This document shows positions 5,281 to 6,150 of a DNA stretch of 6,150 nucleotides, piece by piece; position 1 is the first letter of the stretch, and each line of letters starts with the position of its first letter. The translations under genes and the position numbers were made by a program. Source of the DNA: an uncultured Lachnospiraceae bacterium (GTDB lineage: Bacteria > Bacillota > Clostridia > Lachnospirales > Lachnospiraceae); the NCBI GenBank assembly GCA_934434905.1, contig CAKSAI010000206.1, forward strand, positions 1 to 6,150, in the 5' to 3' direction. Below the pieces are notes generated by a model that did no database searches, was not told where the DNA came from, and was given only the letters and a program-made list of their open reading frames with translations.

Positions 5281-6150
5281 TTGCAAAAACATATGGATAA
5301 TTGCGGAAAAAGAAAGAAAAAGACGAAAGATGAGTTTACCAGTGCACTGGCGGCTATGGGCCCGTTAGTTGGGTTTGCGCTTTTTGGGTTAGTACCGCTG
5401 GTTTTGGCTACGGTAGTCAGTCTGACAGAATTACATTCTACAAATCTCTCGGAGATGCAGTTTGTCGGTTTGGAGAATTACAAAACAGTTCTCACGAATG
5501 GAGATAACCGGACATATGCTTCCTATTTATCGACATTGGTGTACACGTTAAATGTACCGATCTGTATTGCATTATCGCTCTTTATAGCTAATTTGCTGAA
5601 TCGGATTAAGCTGGGACAACGTTTCTTCCGATCTGCTTTTTTTATCCCGTATGTGTGCTCTACGGTAGTGATCGGACAGACGTTCAGAGTGCTGTATCAA
5701 CAGGAGTCCGGAGTTTTTAATGTAATTTTGTCATTCCTGGGATTTCAGAAGGTGGGCTGGCTGACCGAATCGCCATTCAGCTTTATGGCATCTACGATTA
5801 TTATGGTCGTATGGCAGGGGTTGGGATTTTGCATTGTACTGTTTCAGGCAGCCTTGGCCAATGTCGATGAAAGCTACTATGAAGCGGCAAGGATAGATGG
5901 CGCATCAAAATTTCAAATCTTCTGGAAAATTACATGGCCGGCGATTTCACCTACAACGGGGTATCTGATCACAATGAAGATAATCTGGGCTCTTCAGGCA
6001 ATGGCAGAGACTTATATTCTGGTCGGGCCGAATGCGATAGTTCCCACATGGGGTGGGTCGGACGCTTACGTAAGTGATTTGGTGGTAAAGCATATTTATA
6101 ATATGGCATTTATGAGTCCTTATCAGTATGGATACGGATTAGCTGCGGCA
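5281..6150 (+). CDS. Sugar ABC transporter permease, MalF/UgpA type (3' end outside window)
   Basis: The frame is open from TTG 5281 to the last base, giving 290 residues. The product is an inner component of a carbohydrate uptake ABC transporter (MetI-like fold). A short Lys/Arg-rich N-terminus (residues 9-16) precedes a first membrane helix at about 24-46, and further helices are seen near 83-106, 115-138, 166-191 and 220-243. FVGLENYKTVL at 61-71 is the typical extracellular FxGLxNY segment of this subfamily. The EAA loop that contacts the ATPase is clear at 201-224: EAARIDGASKFQIFWKIT, with the conserved Gly207, followed by WPAISP. Relatives are usually about 290-320 residues, so only the last helix is probably missing. 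Being first in its operon, it is likely followed by a second permease and perhaps a substrate-binding protein outside the window. Codons are more A/T-ending than in the left operon. The sugar cannot be told. Confidence 0.92.
   Translation, partial: MQKHMDNCGKRKKKTKDEFTSALAAMGPLVGFALFGLVPLVLATVVSLTELHSTNLSEMQFVGLENYKTVLTNGDNRTYASYLSTLVYTLNVPICIALSLFIANLLNRIKLGQRFFRSAFFIPYVCSTVVIGQTFRVLYQQESGVFNVILSFLGFQKVGWLTESPFSFMASTIIMVVWQGLGFCIVLFQAALANVDESYYEAARIDGASKFQIFWKITWPAISPTTGYLITMKIIWALQAMAETYILVGPNAIVPTWGGSDAYVSDLVVKHIYNMAFMSPYQYGYGLAAA

Overview
The window looks like chromosomal DNA from a Gram-positive, moderate-GC Firmicute, most likely a Lachnospiraceae (Clostridium cluster XIVa) gut anaerobe. 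The grounds are strong GGAGG-type ribosome binding sites, sigma-A-like promoters, and a gene set (DUF5717-like protein, Hsp70-like protein, TPR protein) that I associate with that family. The family names are recalled from memory, not from a search.

Layout. Positions 2-3497 (+) hold the 3' end of a tightly packed operon: the C-terminal 506 residues of a large DUF5717-type protein, a 370-residue degenerate Hsp70/actin-fold protein (DUF5716-like), and a 256-residue TPR protein whose start overlaps the preceding stop by 8 bases. The first two genes are 99 bases apart, in the same frame, and that gap contains a 39-bp tandem duplication that includes the first gene's stop codon. A hairpin at 3520-3540 lies between this operon and a convergent gene. 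Positions 3559-5064 (-) encode a complete M32 (Taq-type) metallocarboxypeptidase with all three expected zinc ligands, a strong ribosome binding site and a well-matched promoter. Positions 5065-5280 form a divergent intergenic region with promoter elements and several small palindromes. From 5281 (+) to the window edge is the first gene of a probable carbohydrate-uptake operon, a MalF/UgpA-type ABC permease starting at TTG and cut off near its C-terminus.

How the genes relate. The three leftward genes are probably co-transcribed and may act together: an Hsp70-like fold beside a TPR protein recalls a chaperone and co-chaperone pair, but the Hsp70-like protein lacks a recognisable phosphate-2 motif, so the function is open. 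This trio is the best candidate for an undescribed system here. The carboxypeptidase (cytosolic peptide turnover) and the ABC permease (sugar import) look like separate, ordinary transcription units. No RNA gene, CRISPR array, insertion sequence or phage signal was seen.
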